Source: Streptomyces sp. SM10
Lineage (GTDB): Bacteria > Actinomycetota > Actinomycetes > Streptomycetales > Streptomycetaceae
DNA: 35,043 bases
NCBI RefSeq assembly: GCF_002910915.1
Contig: NZ_NEUF01000019.1
Span: forward strand, 1 to 35,043
Reading direction: 5' to 3'
The first letter of the stretch is position 1. Every line of letters starts with the position of its first letter. Positions 1 through 7,812 of this stretch are shown piece after piece. The notes under the pieces were generated by a model. That model saw only the letters and a program-made list of their open reading frames with translations, had not been told where the DNA came from and searched no databases. A program made the translations under genes and the position numbers.

Positions 1-929
1 ATGACGACGGGGGCCGGGGCGACAGTGACGGCGCGGCCGCCGCCCCGGCGCTGCTCGATCATCGCGGTCGCGACGGTCGGCAGCCAGGCCGAGGCGGTGC
101 CGCTGTCGTCGCTGCCGGAGGCGAACAGGTGCGGGGCCAGTTGGGACTGCAGATCCGCCGGGCTGGGCCGCCGGGTCGCGTCCATCTGCATGCAGGACTC
201 GATGAGCGGGCGCAGGTCGTCGGGCAGCCCTTCGGTGTCGGGGCCCTCCCGCAGCAGCATGAACACGGTCTCCACCGGATTCGCCCCGTGGAACGGCGCG
301 TGCCCGGTCGCCGCGAAGACCAGCGTCGAGCCGAGCGAGAAGATGTCGCTGGCGCCGGTCACGCTGCGCGAGTCGCGGGCCTGCTCGGGAGACATGTAGG
401 CGGGGGTGCCCACCGCGACGTTCGTCATCGTCAGCCGGGTGTTGGAGACGCCGGACGCGATGCCGAAGTCGATCACCCGCGGCCCGTCCTCGACCACGAG
501 GACGTTGGACGGTTTCAGGTCACGGTGGACGAGGCCGGCCCCGTGGATCGACTGCAGGGCCTCGGCGATCCCGGCGGCCAGCCAGCGCACGGCCTGCGTC
601 GGCATCGGCCCGCACTCACTCACTATCTCCTCGAGGGAGGGGGCGGGAACATAGGCGGTCGCCAGCCAGGGCACCGCCGCTCTCGGGTCCGCATCGACCA
701 CGGCGGCCGTGTAGAAGCCGCTGACCGCGCGGGCGGCCTCCACCTCACGCGTGAAACGGACCCGGAACAGCTGGTCCTCGGCCAGTTCCGTGCGGACCGT
801 CTTGATCGCCACCCGTCGGCCCGACGCCGACCTCGCCAGATAGACCAGCCCCATGCCGCCGGCCCCGAGCCGTCCCAGCACCTCGAACGGGCCGATCCGC
901 CTCGGGTCATGCTGCGTCAGCTGCTCCAC
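1..929 (-). CDS. Serine/threonine protein kinase, Hanks type (3' part outside window)
   Basis: Eukaryotic-type Ser/Thr kinase; 309 residues are visible and the C-terminus lies beyond the left edge. Seen: glycine loop LGAGGMG at about residues 21-27, VAIK with catalytic Lys43, HRDLKPSN with Asp137, DFG at 154-156, and an activation segment ending [10 protein letters not shown] (174-183). All residues needed for catalysis are present. The GTG start at 929 is chosen because GGGGAGG lies about 10 bases upstream and the protein then opens with a short lead ([12 protein letters not shown]) before the kinase fold, as in Streptomyces kinases of this kind. No membrane segment or sensor domain is visible yet; these usually follow the kinase domain, so it cannot be said whether the protein is membrane-anchored. 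Its substrates are unknown. Confidence 0.95.
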   Translation of the reverse strand, partial: MEQLTQHDPRRIGPFEVLGRLGAGGMGLVYLARSASGRRVAIKTVRTELAEDQLFRVRFTREVEAARAVSGFYTAAVVDADPRAAVPWLATAYVPAPSLEEIVSECGPMPTQAVRWLAAGIAEALQSIHGAGLVHRDLKPSNVLVVEDGPRVIDFGIASGVSNTRLTMTNVAVGTPAYMSPEQARDSRSVTGASDIFSLGSTLVFAATGHAPFHGANPVETVFMLLREGPDTEGLPDDLRPLIESCMQMDATRRPSPADLQSQLAPHLFASGSDDSGTASAWLPTVATAMIEQRRGGGRAVTVAPAPVV

Positions 930-1134
930 TTGCCTGCCACCTCCCCGTACGGACCCCAGAAAACAGAAGCCCGCGAAATCCCGCCCTGTGCAGCGTCTCA
1001 CCACTGGGCACCACTTGGCGGTGCGCACCCTGATTCTTCCTGGCTCGGGGCCCGGTTGCGAACCCGGGGGCGGATCGGGGTGTCTTGTGGCACTCCGACC
1101 CTTTCAGGACACCGCGGTGACCGCCCGGGACCGG

Positions 1135-1929
1135 CTACGGAAGCGGTTCGGTCGGCTGGAGCACGGCGAAAGCCGCACCCTGGTCGTCCTGGAGGACCGC
1201 CATCCGCCCGTACGGGGCGTCCAGGGGCGGAGCCGTGATCCGGCCACCGAGGCGTACGGCGGTCCCGGCGGCCCGGTCGCAGTCGGCGACGGCGAAGTAG
1301 CTGAGGAAGTAGCTGGGCAGCATCGCGGGGAAGGCGTCCGTGAGGAGCGCGCGCCCGCCGACCGCGGTGTCCTCGCCCGGCTCGGTCCCGGCAGGGGACC
1401 AGACCCGGAAGTCCTCCGTCGCCCCGGCCCCGCCGGGCAGTTCGATGTCGGTCCCCCGGAACCCGAAGACCTCTTCGTAGAAGGCGTCGACGCGCTCCGG
1501 CTGCCGCGTGTAGACCTCGGTCCAGCAGAAGGCGCCCGGGGCGTCTCGCTTCTCGAACCCCGCGCGCTCACCCGCCTGCCAGAGGCCGAAGACAGCCCCT
1601 CCGGGGTCGGCGGCCTGGGCGAGGACCCCGGCCCCGCCGGCCCGCACCGGTTCGGTGATCACCTGTCCGCCGGCCTTCCGGACCAGGGCGACGGTGGCGC
1701 GGATGTCGTCGGTGGAGAAGTAGACGCCCCAGGTCGTGGGCATGCGGCCGTCCTGTTTGGCGGCGAGCGCGGCGACGAGTTCGCCGTCGCTGTACGCGTC
1801 GGCGAAGGGCATGCCGTCGCCCGCGTGGAAGGTCCAGCCGAAGAGCCCGCCGTAGAAGCGCTTGCCGGCCTCCAGGTCGGAGAGCTGCACATCCACCCAG
1901 CACGGCGCGGAGTGCGCGAATACGGCCAT
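1135..1929 (-). CDS. VOC-family protein with two glyoxalase-like domains (Cfp30B-like)
   Basis: A 264-residue protein made of two vicinal-oxygen-chelate modules. The first begins CWVDVQLSDLEAGKRFYGGLFGW and the second begins CWTEVYTRQPERVDAFYEEVFGF, so each carries the beta-strand plus YxxLFGW-type pattern. The tandem layout and the opening MAVFAHSAPCWVDV resemble the mycobacterial secreted antigen Cfp30B and its actinobacterial relatives. The family is small and metal-binding, but no reaction is established for this branch. The ATG at 1929 has GGAAGG nine bases upstream. The reading frame stays open to 2133, but that extension is Arg-rich and unlike the family, so it was rejected. It faces the TetR gene at 2341 across a 411-bp region that holds DnaA-box-like sites. 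Confidence 0.88.
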   Translation of the reverse strand: MAVFAHSAPCWVDVQLSDLEAGKRFYGGLFGWTFHAGDGMPFADAYSDGELVAALAAKQDGRMPTTWGVYFSTDDIRATVALVRKAGGQVITEPVRAGGAGVLAQAADPGGAVFGLWQAGERAGFEKRDAPGAFCWTEVYTRQPERVDAFYEEVFGFRGTDIELPGGAGATEDFRVWSPAGTEPGEDTAVGGRALLTDAFPAMLPSYFLSYFAVADCDRAAGTAVRLGGRITAPPLDAPYGRMAVLQDDQGAAFAVLQPTEPLP

Positions 1930-1981
1930 GGCCGGGGTCCTTCCGTGGCAGTGAGGTCCCGACGGCCCGCGGCGGCGGCGC

Positions 1982-2160
1982 TGTGGATCACCGTGGACCG
2001 CGGCGGGGCAGCCGTGACGCCCGTCACACCCAACGTAACGGCGGGGGCCTTCCGGCGCGCCCCGGGAGGCCCGAATAGAACTTTTGCCCGAATCGTGAAG
2101 GTCTCGCGACCGGCGTGGACACACGTTGTCCACCGAAGTTATCCACAGGCTGTTGATAAC
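1982..2160. promoter_or_regulatory. Cluster of DnaA-box-like sequences
   Basis: The intergenic DNA between the VOC gene and the TetR gene carries several 9-mers close to the DnaA box TT(A/G)TCCACA. TTATCCACA at 2139-2147 is an exact match. TTGTCCACC at 2126-2134 has one mismatch. TGTTGATAA at 2151-2159 reads TTATCAACA on the other strand, with one mismatch. TGTGGATCA at 1982-1990 reads TGATCCACA on the other strand, with one mismatch. The exact box and the 2151 box face each other across three bases, giving GTTATC and GATAAC ends at 2138-2160. GTGGACA and TGTCCAC also form a 7-bp inverted repeat at 2115-2133. No dnaA or dnaN lies nearby, so this is not oriC. Confidence 0.6.
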
Positions 2161-2328
2161 AACATCGCATCAGGGTGCGCCCGGCGCGGACGGAAGGGAA
2201 TTCGATAAACCCTGCGGACCGGCGCGAAAGACGACTCGCACTCTCCCGTGAATTGCGCTGTTCACCCCGTCCACACTGGGTCGTTCCCCATTTGCAGTCG
2301 GTCAGATCGCGCTCGGATCACCCCTCGG

Positions 2329-2334
2329 TAAGCT
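2329..2334 (+). promoter_or_regulatory. Putative -10 box for a leaderless TetR mRNA
   Basis: TAAGCT fits the actinobacterial TANNNT -10 pattern and ends exactly six bases before the ATG at 2341, with no Shine-Dalgarno sequence between. That spacing would start transcription at or next to the A of the start codon. No clear -35 was found at the expected distance. Confidence 0.45.
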
Positions 2335-2340
2335 GACGGC

Positions 2341-2988
2341 ATGACAGGACAAGTACGCACCGTCGACGGCCGCGTGGCTGGTCGGCGAGGTCAGGCGACG
2401 CGGCAGAAGCTGCTCGACTGCCTCAGCGAGATGCTCAGCTCCTCGCCGTACCGGGACGTCAAAGTCATCGACGTGGCCCGGAAGGCGGGGACTTCACCCG
2501 CGACTTTCTACCAGTATTTCCCCGATGTCGAGGGCGCCGTTCTCGAACTCGCCGAGGAAATGGCCAAGGAAGGTGCCGGACTGACCGAACTGGTCGGCGG
2601 CCGCTCCTGGGTCGGCAAGGCCGGCTGGCAGGCCTCCGAAGAACTCGTCGAGGGATTCCTCGACTTCTGGCGGCGCCACGACGCGATCCTCCGCGTCGTC
2701 GACCTCGGCGCCGCCGAGGGCGACAAGCGGTTCTACAAGATCCGCATGAAGGTCCTGAACTCGGTCACCAACTCCCTGACGAACGCGGTCAAGGAGCTCC
2801 AGTCCAAGGGCAAGGTCGACAAGGACGTCACCCCCGCCGCGGTCGCGGGCTCCCTGGTCGTGATGCTGGCGGGGGTCGCCTCGCACCAGAAGGGCTTCAC
2901 CACCTGGGGTGTGAAACAGGCCGAACTCCGGCCGAACCTCGCCCTCCTGGTCCACCTGGGCATCACCGGCAAGAAGCCGGTCAGGTAG
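2341..2988 (+). CDS. TetR/AcrR-family transcriptional regulator
   Basis: A 215-residue regulator. The N-terminal helix-turn-helix is clear: RRGQATRQKLLDCLSEML, then DVKVIDVARKAGTSPATFYQYFPDVEGAV, the classic TetR recognition helix ending in YQYF. The remaining helical part (about residues 75-210) would bind an unknown ligand and dimerise. The helix-turn-helix is preceded by about 16 basic or polar residues. The ATG has no ribosome binding site but is placed for leaderless expression from TAAGCT. The gene stands alone: divergent from the VOC gene and closed by a strong hairpin at 3059-3096. Its target could be itself, the VOC gene, or something distant. Confidence 0.93.
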   Translation: MTGQVRTVDGRVAGRRGQATRQKLLDCLSEMLSSSPYRDVKVIDVARKAGTSPATFYQYFPDVEGAVLELAEEMAKEGAGLTELVGGRSWVGKAGWQASEELVEGFLDFWRRHDAILRVVDLGAAEGDKRFYKIRMKVLNSVTNSLTNAVKELQSKGKVDKDVTPAAVAGSLVVMLAGVASHQKGFTTWGVKQAELRPNLALLVHLGITGKKPVR

Positions 2989-3058
2989 GCCCCGGCAGCC
3001 CCGACTCCCCCGCACACGCCGGGCGCCGCACCCTTCCGCGGCTCCCCCCGTCCTGTCG

Positions 3059-3096
3059 CGCCGACGGCGGACCACACCCGTGGTCCGCCGTCGGCG
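3059..3096 (+). terminator. Terminator hairpin after the TetR gene
   Basis: A perfect 17-bp inverted repeat (3059-3075 with 3080-3096) and a four-base loop, followed by TTTC. It lies 70 bases past the TetR stop and 36 bases before the next start. The stem is long enough to work without a long U-run, as is common in Streptomyces. Confidence 0.85.
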
Positions 3097-3132
3097 TTTC
3101 CGCACCGGGGCGCGACGCTGTGGAATGGACCC

Positions 3133-3798
3133 ATGAGCGATGCACAGAAGGAATTCCGCGACCTGCTCCACGCGCAGCGCGTCTGGGACGTGCCCCTCCC
3201 CGGTTTCGATCCGTCGGCCGCCCCCGCCGCCCCCCTCCCACTCTTCCACGCCTGGTTCGCCCAGGCCGTGGCCGCCGGGCAGGCCGAACCGCACACCATG
3301 ACCCTGGCGACCGTGGACGCCGAGGGGCGGCCCGACGTGCGCACGCTGATGCTGCACGACGCCGACGAGCGCGGCTGGCACTTCGCCACGCACGCCACCA
3401 GCGCGAAGGGCCGCCAGCTCGCCACCCGCCCCTGGGCGGCGCTCGGCTTCTACTGGCCGGCCCAGGGACGCCAGGTGCGGGTGCGGGGAAAGGCCGTCCC
3501 CGCGAGCCCGGAGGAGAGCCGGGCCGACCTGCGGGCCAGGTCGACCGGTGCGCTCGCCTCCGCGCTGACCGGGTCGCAGAGCGAGGTCCTGCCCACCCGT
3601 GACGACCTCGTACGGGCCTCCGAGGCCGCGTGGGAGCGGGCGCGGGCCGATCCGGACGCCGAGGCGGGCACCTGGACGCGCTACGTGGTCGAGCCGCGGG
3701 AGGTGGAGTTCTTCCAGGGCGACGGCCGGCGTCGGCACGTGCGGCTGCGCTACCGCCGGGAGGGGGCGGACTGGACCCGCGAACTCCTCTGGCCCTGA
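3133..3798 (+). CDS. Pyridoxamine 5'-phosphate oxidase family flavoprotein (PdxH-like, divergent)
   Basis: A 221-residue protein with the split-barrel FMN-binding fold of pyridox(am)ine phosphate oxidases. Seen: an N-terminal lead, then TMTLATVDAEGRPDVRTLMLHDADERGWHF and SAKGRQL, matching the FMN-phosphate-binding strand and the S.KG motif of PdxH; the C-terminal part ends in RYRREGADWTRELLWP, the place of the conserved PdxH R.xP tail. A second, more canonical PdxH lies at 27,276-27,992, so this copy may act on another substrate or cofactor. The start codon has only a weak GGAATGGA upstream. The gene stands between the TetR terminator and htpX. Function as an oxidase is inferred; the fold assignment is firm. 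Confidence 0.85.
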   Translation: MSDAQKEFRDLLHAQRVWDVPLPGFDPSAAPAAPLPLFHAWFAQAVAAGQAEPHTMTLATVDAEGRPDVRTLMLHDADERGWHFATHATSAKGRQLATRPWAALGFYWPAQGRQVRVRGKAVPASPEESRADLRARSTGALASALTGSQSEVLPTRDDLVRASEAAWERARADPDAEAGTWTRYVVEPREVEFFQGDGRRRHVRLRYRREGADWTRELLWP

Positions 3799-3836
3799 CA
3801 TCCCGTTTATCCCGGTTTTCGCACGAAAGGAGCACT

Positions 3837-3851
3837 ATGGGAGTCAGGTGA
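3837..3851 (+). other. Possible four-codon leader ORF ahead of htpX
   Basis: AAGGAG at 3827-3832 is followed four bases later by ATG GGA GTC AGG TGA (MGVR, stop). The stop lies 16 bases before the htpX start, just ahead of that gene's own GGAGG. This could be a translated leader affecting htpX expression, or a chance start codon within the 5' UTR. Confidence 0.3.
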
Positions 3852-3867
3852 GCTGCTGGAGGCACCC

Positions 3868-4779
3868 ATGGCACGAACCCGTTCCCGCTACGCACCGGAC
3901 CGCGGTCTGACCACCCGCATGGTGAGCACCATGTTCTTCATCGGTCTGCTCTACGTGGTCCTGGTGGGCGTACTCCTGGCCGTCCTGCGCGGCGCCTGGC
4001 CGGTCGTCCTGATCGTCGCGGGCGGTCTGTTCGTCGCCCAGTTCTGGTTCAGCGACCGCATCGCCGCCTACGGCATGGGCGCCCGGGAGGTCACCCCCGA
4101 GGAGGCGCCGGAACTGCACGGCGCGATCGACCGGATCTGCGCACTGGCCGACATGCCCAAGCCCCGGGTGGCCGTCGCGCGGAGCGACGTGCCGAACGCC
4201 TTCGCGACCGGCCGTAGCGAGAGGACCGCGCTGGTCTGCGCGACGACGGGGCTGCTGCGCAGACTGGAGCCCGAGGAGCTCGAAGGCGTCCTGGCCCACG
4301 AGATGTCGCACGTCGCGCACCGCGATGTCGCCGTGATGACGATCGCCTCGTTCCTCGGCGTCCTCGCCGGCGTCGTCACCCGGGTGGCCCTGTGGGGCGG
4401 CTTCGCCCGCAGCAGCCGGGGCAACGATCCCGCGGGCATCATCATCATGCTGATCCCGCTGATCAGCGCGGTCGTGTACGCCCTGAGCTTCCTGCTGACC
4501 CGGCTGCTCTCCCGCTACCGCGAACTCTCCGCCGACCGCACGGCCGCCCTGCTCACCGGCCGCCCCTCGGCACTCGCCTCGGCCCTCACCAAGGTGAGCG
4601 GGCAGATGGCCCGGATCCCGACGGAGGACCTGCGGAAGGCGGAGCCGTACAACGCCTTCTACTTCGTGCCCGCCTTCGCCGCCAAGGAGAGCCTCGGCCG
4701 ACTGCTCTCCTCCCACCCGACCCTCGAACAGCGCCTGGACCAGCTGGCCCGTATCTCGGCCGGCCTCTCCCACCCGTAA
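3868..4779 (+). CDS. htpX: Membrane zinc metalloprotease HtpX
   Basis: M48-family membrane protease of envelope quality control, cutting misfolded membrane proteins on the cytoplasmic side. In 303 residues: two N-terminal membrane segments (about 21-60: FFIGLLYVVLVGVLLAVL and VVLIVAGGLFVAQFWF), then a loop ending in the zinc motif HEMSH (144-148, His and His as ligands, Glu145 catalytic), two further hydrophobic stretches, and the third ligand Glu219 in RELSADRTA. All catalytic residues are present and the length matches the family. GGAGG lies seven bases before the ATG. It is followed after nine bases by pspAB, the usual partner in Streptomyces, suggesting a role in envelope or phage-shock type stress. 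Confidence 0.95.
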   Translation: MARTRSRYAPDRGLTTRMVSTMFFIGLLYVVLVGVLLAVLRGAWPVVLIVAGGLFVAQFWFSDRIAAYGMGAREVTPEEAPELHGAIDRICALADMPKPRVAVARSDVPNAFATGRSERTALVCATTGLLRRLEPEELEGVLAHEMSHVAHRDVAVMTIASFLGVLAGVVTRVALWGGFARSSRGNDPAGIIIMLIPLISAVVYALSFLLTRLLSRYRELSADRTAALLTGRPSALASALTKVSGQMARIPTEDLRKAEPYNAFYFVPAFAAKESLGRLLSSHPTLEQRLDQLARISAGLSHP

Positions 4780-4788
4780 GGAGTCCCC

Positions 4789-5379
4789 GTGGGACTGCTC
4801 GACAGCATCCTGGGGCGCAGCAAGCCGGTCCGCCCCGACCTCGACCAGCTCTTCGGCGTGCCGTCCGCGGCGCTCACCCTGCAGGCCGGAACCGGATACG
4901 CGCCGACCGGACTGGGGTCGGTGTGCTTCGCGGGGGTGGAGGGTTCCACCTTCGCCCGTATCAAGCAGGACGTACGGGAGTTGCTCGACGCGGACACCGG
5001 ACGCGGCGGGATCCCGGTGGAGTTCAGCCGGGACGCCTACGGCTACACCTGGCTGCTCGCCCGCCAGGAATCCGGCACGGAGGGTGCGGCCGCCCTGGTC
5101 AACGACCTGCACGCGGTCAACACCCTCCTCCAGGACGGCGGCTTCGGACCGCACCTGCTCTGCTCGTTGATCGGCTTCCGGAACCCGGAGGGGCGTGCGC
5201 TGGCTCTGGTGTACCTCTACAAGCGGGGCACGTTCTACCCGTTCGCGCCGGCGCCGGGCGGCGGGGAGAGACGGGACAACGAACTCGAGCTCCAGGCGCG
5301 GGCGGTGCTCGGCGACGACCTCCGGGTGGAGGGCGACCTCTCCCGCTGGTTCCCGGTGTGGGGTGCACCCGGCCTCTGA
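4789..5379 (+). CDS. pspAB: PspA-associated protein PspAB
   Basis: A 196-residue soluble protein. The opening GLLDSILGRSKPVRPDLDQLF and the later PTGLGSVCF and GYTWLLA segments match what I recall as the actinobacterial family named PspAB, found next to HtpX and linked by name to the phage-shock protein PspA. No enzyme motif is seen. The start is GTG at 4789 with TAAGGAG directly upstream; the TAA is the htpX stop, so the two genes are tightly coupled. No pspA gene lies in the window. The molecular role is not established; guarding membrane integrity together with HtpX is inference from the pairing. Confidence 0.8.
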   Translation: MGLLDSILGRSKPVRPDLDQLFGVPSAALTLQAGTGYAPTGLGSVCFAGVEGSTFARIKQDVRELLDADTGRGGIPVEFSRDAYGYTWLLARQESGTEGAAALVNDLHAVNTLLQDGGFGPHLLCSLIGFRNPEGRALALVYLYKRGTFYPFAPAPGGGERRDNELELQARAVLGDDLRVEGDLSRWFPVWGAPGL

Positions 5380-5466
5380 CGGGGCGAAACGGGCCCGAAG
5401 GGCCACCCGTGATCATTTCGCAACCGATTCCCGTCCGGACCGGAACCCATCATGTCCATGTCCCAT

Positions 5467-5472
5467 TACGCT
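5467..5472 (+). promoter_or_regulatory. Putative -10 box for a leaderless monooxygenase mRNA
   Basis: TACGCT ends seven bases before the ATG at 5480, with no ribosome binding site between, the layout expected for a leaderless mRNA. GGAAC at 5442-5446 lies upstream but its spacing to a standard -10 is not convincing. Confidence 0.45.
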
Positions 5473-5479
5473 CCGAACC

Positions 5480-6664
5480 ATGCCCGAACGCACCTCCCCC
5501 ACCAATGACGCCCTTTCCGCCTCCGTCGACCGCACCGACGGCCGGCCCGTCTATGTGATCGGAGGCGGCCCCGGCGGACTCGCCGCCGCTGCCGCCCTGC
5601 GGGAGCAGGGTGTACGGGCGGTGGTGCTGGAGAAGTCCGAGCGCGTCGGGGCGTCCTGGCGGCGCCACTACGACCGGCTGCACCTCCACACGATCCGGCG
5701 CTGGTCGGCACTGCCGGGGCTGGCGATGCCCCGCCGGTTCGGGCGCTGGGTGTCCCGCGACGACATGGTGCGCTACCTGGAGAAGTACGCCGACCACCAC
5801 GAGCTGGAGGTGGTCACGGGCGTCGAGGTGTCCCGGATCGACCGGACCGCCGACGGCACCGGCTGGCAGCTCAGCGCGACCGGCGGCCGGGTGCTCACCG
5901 GGCGTGCGGTGGTGGTGGCCACCGGCTTCAACCACACCCCGCGCGTGCCGGCCTGGCCCGGCCGTGAGGAGTTCGGGGGCGAGCTCGTGCACGCCTCGGA
6001 GTACCGGAGCCCGGCCCCGTACGCGGGCCGGGACGTCCTCGTCGTCGGCATCGGCAACACCGGGGCGGAGATCGCCGTGGACCTGGTCGAGGGCGGCGCT
6101 TCCCGGGTGCGGATCGCGGTCCGCACGACGCCGCACATCGTGCGCCGCTCCACGGCCGGCTGGCCCGCGCAGGCGACGGCCGTGCTGGTCCGCAGGCTTC
6201 CGGTCCGGCTCGTCGACCGCGCCGGGCGTCTGCTGAGCCGGGTCGCCGTCCCCGACCTGTCCGCCCAGGGCCTGCCCCGCCCGGACACGGGCCTGTACTC
6301 CCGGGTGAAGGAGGGCGCGATCCCCGTCCAGGACGTCGGGCTGATCGACGCGGTGAAGAGCGGCAGCGTGGTCCCCGTGGCGGCCGTGGAGTCGTTCGAC
6401 GGGGACGCCGTGGTGCTGGCCGACGGCAGTCGGATCACCCCGGACGCGGTGATCGCGGCGACCGGCTACGAGCGCTCCCTGGAGGGCCTGGTCGGCCACC
6501 TCGGCGTCCTGGACGCCCGGGGCCGCCCGTCGGTGCACGGCGCCCGCACACCCGACGGGGCCCCGGGCCTCCACTTCACCGGCTTCACGAACCCGATCAG
6601 CGGCATGCTCCGCGAAATCGCCCTGGACGCGCGGAGGATAGCCGGGAGGCTGGGCAGAGGCTGA
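5480..6664 (+). CDS. Flavin-dependent monooxygenase (FMO/Baeyer-Villiger-like)
   Basis: A 394-residue FAD- and NADPH-binding oxidoreductase of the class B flavin monooxygenase type. The FAD Rossmann motif GGGPGG is at about 28-33, the mid-protein ATGFNHTPRVPAWPG segment follows, the NADPH motif GIGNTG is at 190-195, and an ATGYERS motif lies near the end, in the order seen in YUCCA-like FMOs. Such enzymes place one oxygen atom on a soft nucleophile or carbonyl; the substrate cannot be read from sequence. The reading frame is open back to 5195 inside pspAB, but the ATG at 5480 is preferred because it starts just before the FAD domain and has TACGCT seven bases upstream. It stands alone, ended by a hairpin over its stop codon. 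Confidence 0.9.
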   Translation: MPERTSPTNDALSASVDRTDGRPVYVIGGGPGGLAAAAALREQGVRAVVLEKSERVGASWRRHYDRLHLHTIRRWSALPGLAMPRRFGRWVSRDDMVRYLEKYADHHELEVVTGVEVSRIDRTADGTGWQLSATGGRVLTGRAVVVATGFNHTPRVPAWPGREEFGGELVHASEYRSPAPYAGRDVLVVGIGNTGAEIAVDLVEGGASRVRIAVRTTPHIVRRSTAGWPAQATAVLVRRLPVRLVDRAGRLLSRVAVPDLSAQGLPRPDTGLYSRVKEGAIPVQDVGLIDAVKSGSVVPVAAVESFDGDAVVLADGSRITPDAVIAATGYERSLEGLVGHLGVLDARGRPSVHGARTPDGAPGLHFTGFTNPISGMLREIALDARRIAGRLGRG

Positions 6665-6685
6665 GGGGGAGCAAGGGGCCCTCAG
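6661..6685 (+). terminator. Hairpin over the monooxygenase stop codon
   Basis: CTGAGGG at 6661-6667 pairs with CCCTCAG at 6679-6685 (7 bp, 11-base loop). The 5' arm contains the TGA stop. It may terminate both the monooxygenase and the decayed transporter facing it. Confidence 0.5.
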
Positions 6686-7285
6686 CCGGACCCCTGTCGG
6701 ACGAGGATCCGGACGGCGCCGCCCCGTCGGCCTCCGGCGGATCACCAAGGCCATCAGGGCCGCCGTCGCGCACAGCGCCCCCGAGGCGTACCAGACCACG
6801 TCGTACGAGCCGGTGACGTCCCGGGCCACGCCTCCGAGGAACGCCACCACGGCCGCCCCGACCCGGTGCGACGCGAGGACCCAGCCGAAGACGATCGCGC
6901 TGTCCTCGCCGTACTGCTCCCGGCCCAGGGCCATCGTCGGCGGGACCGTGGCGACCCAGTCCAGTCCGTAGAAGACGATGAAGAACACCATGGACGGACG
7001 CACCGTCGGGGCCATCAGCAGGGGGAGGAACATCAGCGAGACGCCGCGCAGGGCGTAGTAGACGGCCAGCAGCCTGCGGGCGTCGAAGCGGTCGGTGAGC
7101 CAGCCGCTGAAGACCGTGCCGATGATGTCGAGCTTCTCCACGTACGCGCCGCCGTACGGGGCCAGGCCCACGTCGGCCGGGTGGTCGCACAACAGGAGCC
7201 AGACGAAGGGGACGACGACGAGCGCCGCCATCGCGACCGTCACCGTGGCCGGCTTCCAGCCGTGGCTGTCGATGATCCAGGCGCG
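6682..7285 (-). pseudogene. MFS transporter remnant (N-terminus lost, internal deletion, no proper stop)
   Basis: The minus strand encodes a clear C-terminal half of a 12-helix major facilitator: WIIDSHGWKPATVTVAM, VVVPFVWLLLCDHPADVGLAPYG, then GTVFSGWLTDRFDARRLLA, FYGLDWVATVPPTMALGREQYGEDS and a last helix ending VIRRRP. Three defects are visible. Nothing upstream of WIIDSHGW resembles the first helices. Between the LAPYG segment and DIIGTVFSG (near 7130) roughly 80 residues normally found in this family are missing. After VIRRRPTG the frame runs on without a stop into antisense of the monooxygenase; a TGA occurs in another frame at 6682-6684. No start codon with a binding site is present. 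Ends are approximate; the family assignment is firm. Confidence 0.8.
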
Positions 7286-7324
7286 GCCCGGAGGACACCC
7301 TTCGCAGGGATCGGGCCACCGGGA

Positions 7325-7750
7325 TCAGGGGTGCGCGAGGCGGCGCCGGCGGGGCAGCCGGCTGTGGACGGCCCAGGCCAGGGCGGCGCCCACCACGTAC
7401 CAGAACAGGTCCGGGGCGTTGAACGTCGAGCCGAGCACCAGCCGTGCCACCGTGCTCTCCCGGGCCAGTTCGGCCGGCACGCCCGTGAGCTGGGCCAGCT
7501 CCACCGCCCAGCTCACGGCCAGTGCGACGCCCGCGGCGGCGGTCGGCCGCACCCGGGGTGCGAGCAGGACGACGAGGGCGTGGACCAGCACGGTGTAGAG
7601 GGCGTCGCCCGCGTACTTGGCCACGTCCCCGCCCGCCGTCGAGCGGATGCCCAGGCCCGCGGCCACGGTCACGAACGCCGCGGCGGCGGCAGCCGCGCGG
7701 ACGGCGGAGGCCGGGGCACCGGCCGAACTGACGGTCGACTTTTCCTTCAT
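7325..7750 (-). CDS. DUF2809 family small membrane protein
   Basis: A 141-residue protein with four hydrophobic segments: AAAAAAAFVTVAAGLGI, the ALYTVLVHALVVLLAP stretch, AAAGVALAVSWAVELAQL, and FWYVVGAALAWAV. The motifs KYAGDALY, VELAQLTGVP and LGSTFNAPDLFWY match the DUF2809 family of small integral membrane proteins, whose function is unknown. The frame is open to 8035, but the ATG at 7750 is preferred since upstream residues are hydrophilic and antisense to the neighbouring regulator remnant. It lies between two decayed genes and is divergent from the GlxA remnant; it appears intact itself. Confidence 0.75.
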   Translation of the reverse strand: MKEKSTVSSAGAPASAVRAAAAAAAFVTVAAGLGIRSTAGGDVAKYAGDALYTVLVHALVVLLAPRVRPTAAAGVALAVSWAVELAQLTGVPAELARESTVARLVLGSTFNAPDLFWYVVGAALAWAVHSRLPRRRRLAHP

Positions 7751-7812
7751 GGCCGGTACGTTTATCAGGCTCCGGCCGGTCGCACACAATGCGAGGGAGA
7801 AGGGGAGTGCGC

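Noticed and set aside
2115..2160. Chromosomal origin oriC
   Set aside because: Only four box-like sites and no dnaA or dnaN; Streptomyces oriC has many more boxes.
5450..7243. 597-codon minus-strand frame containing the MFS remnant
   Set aside because: Only its first part resembles a transporter; the rest is antisense to the monooxygenase, so it was recorded as a pseudogene instead.
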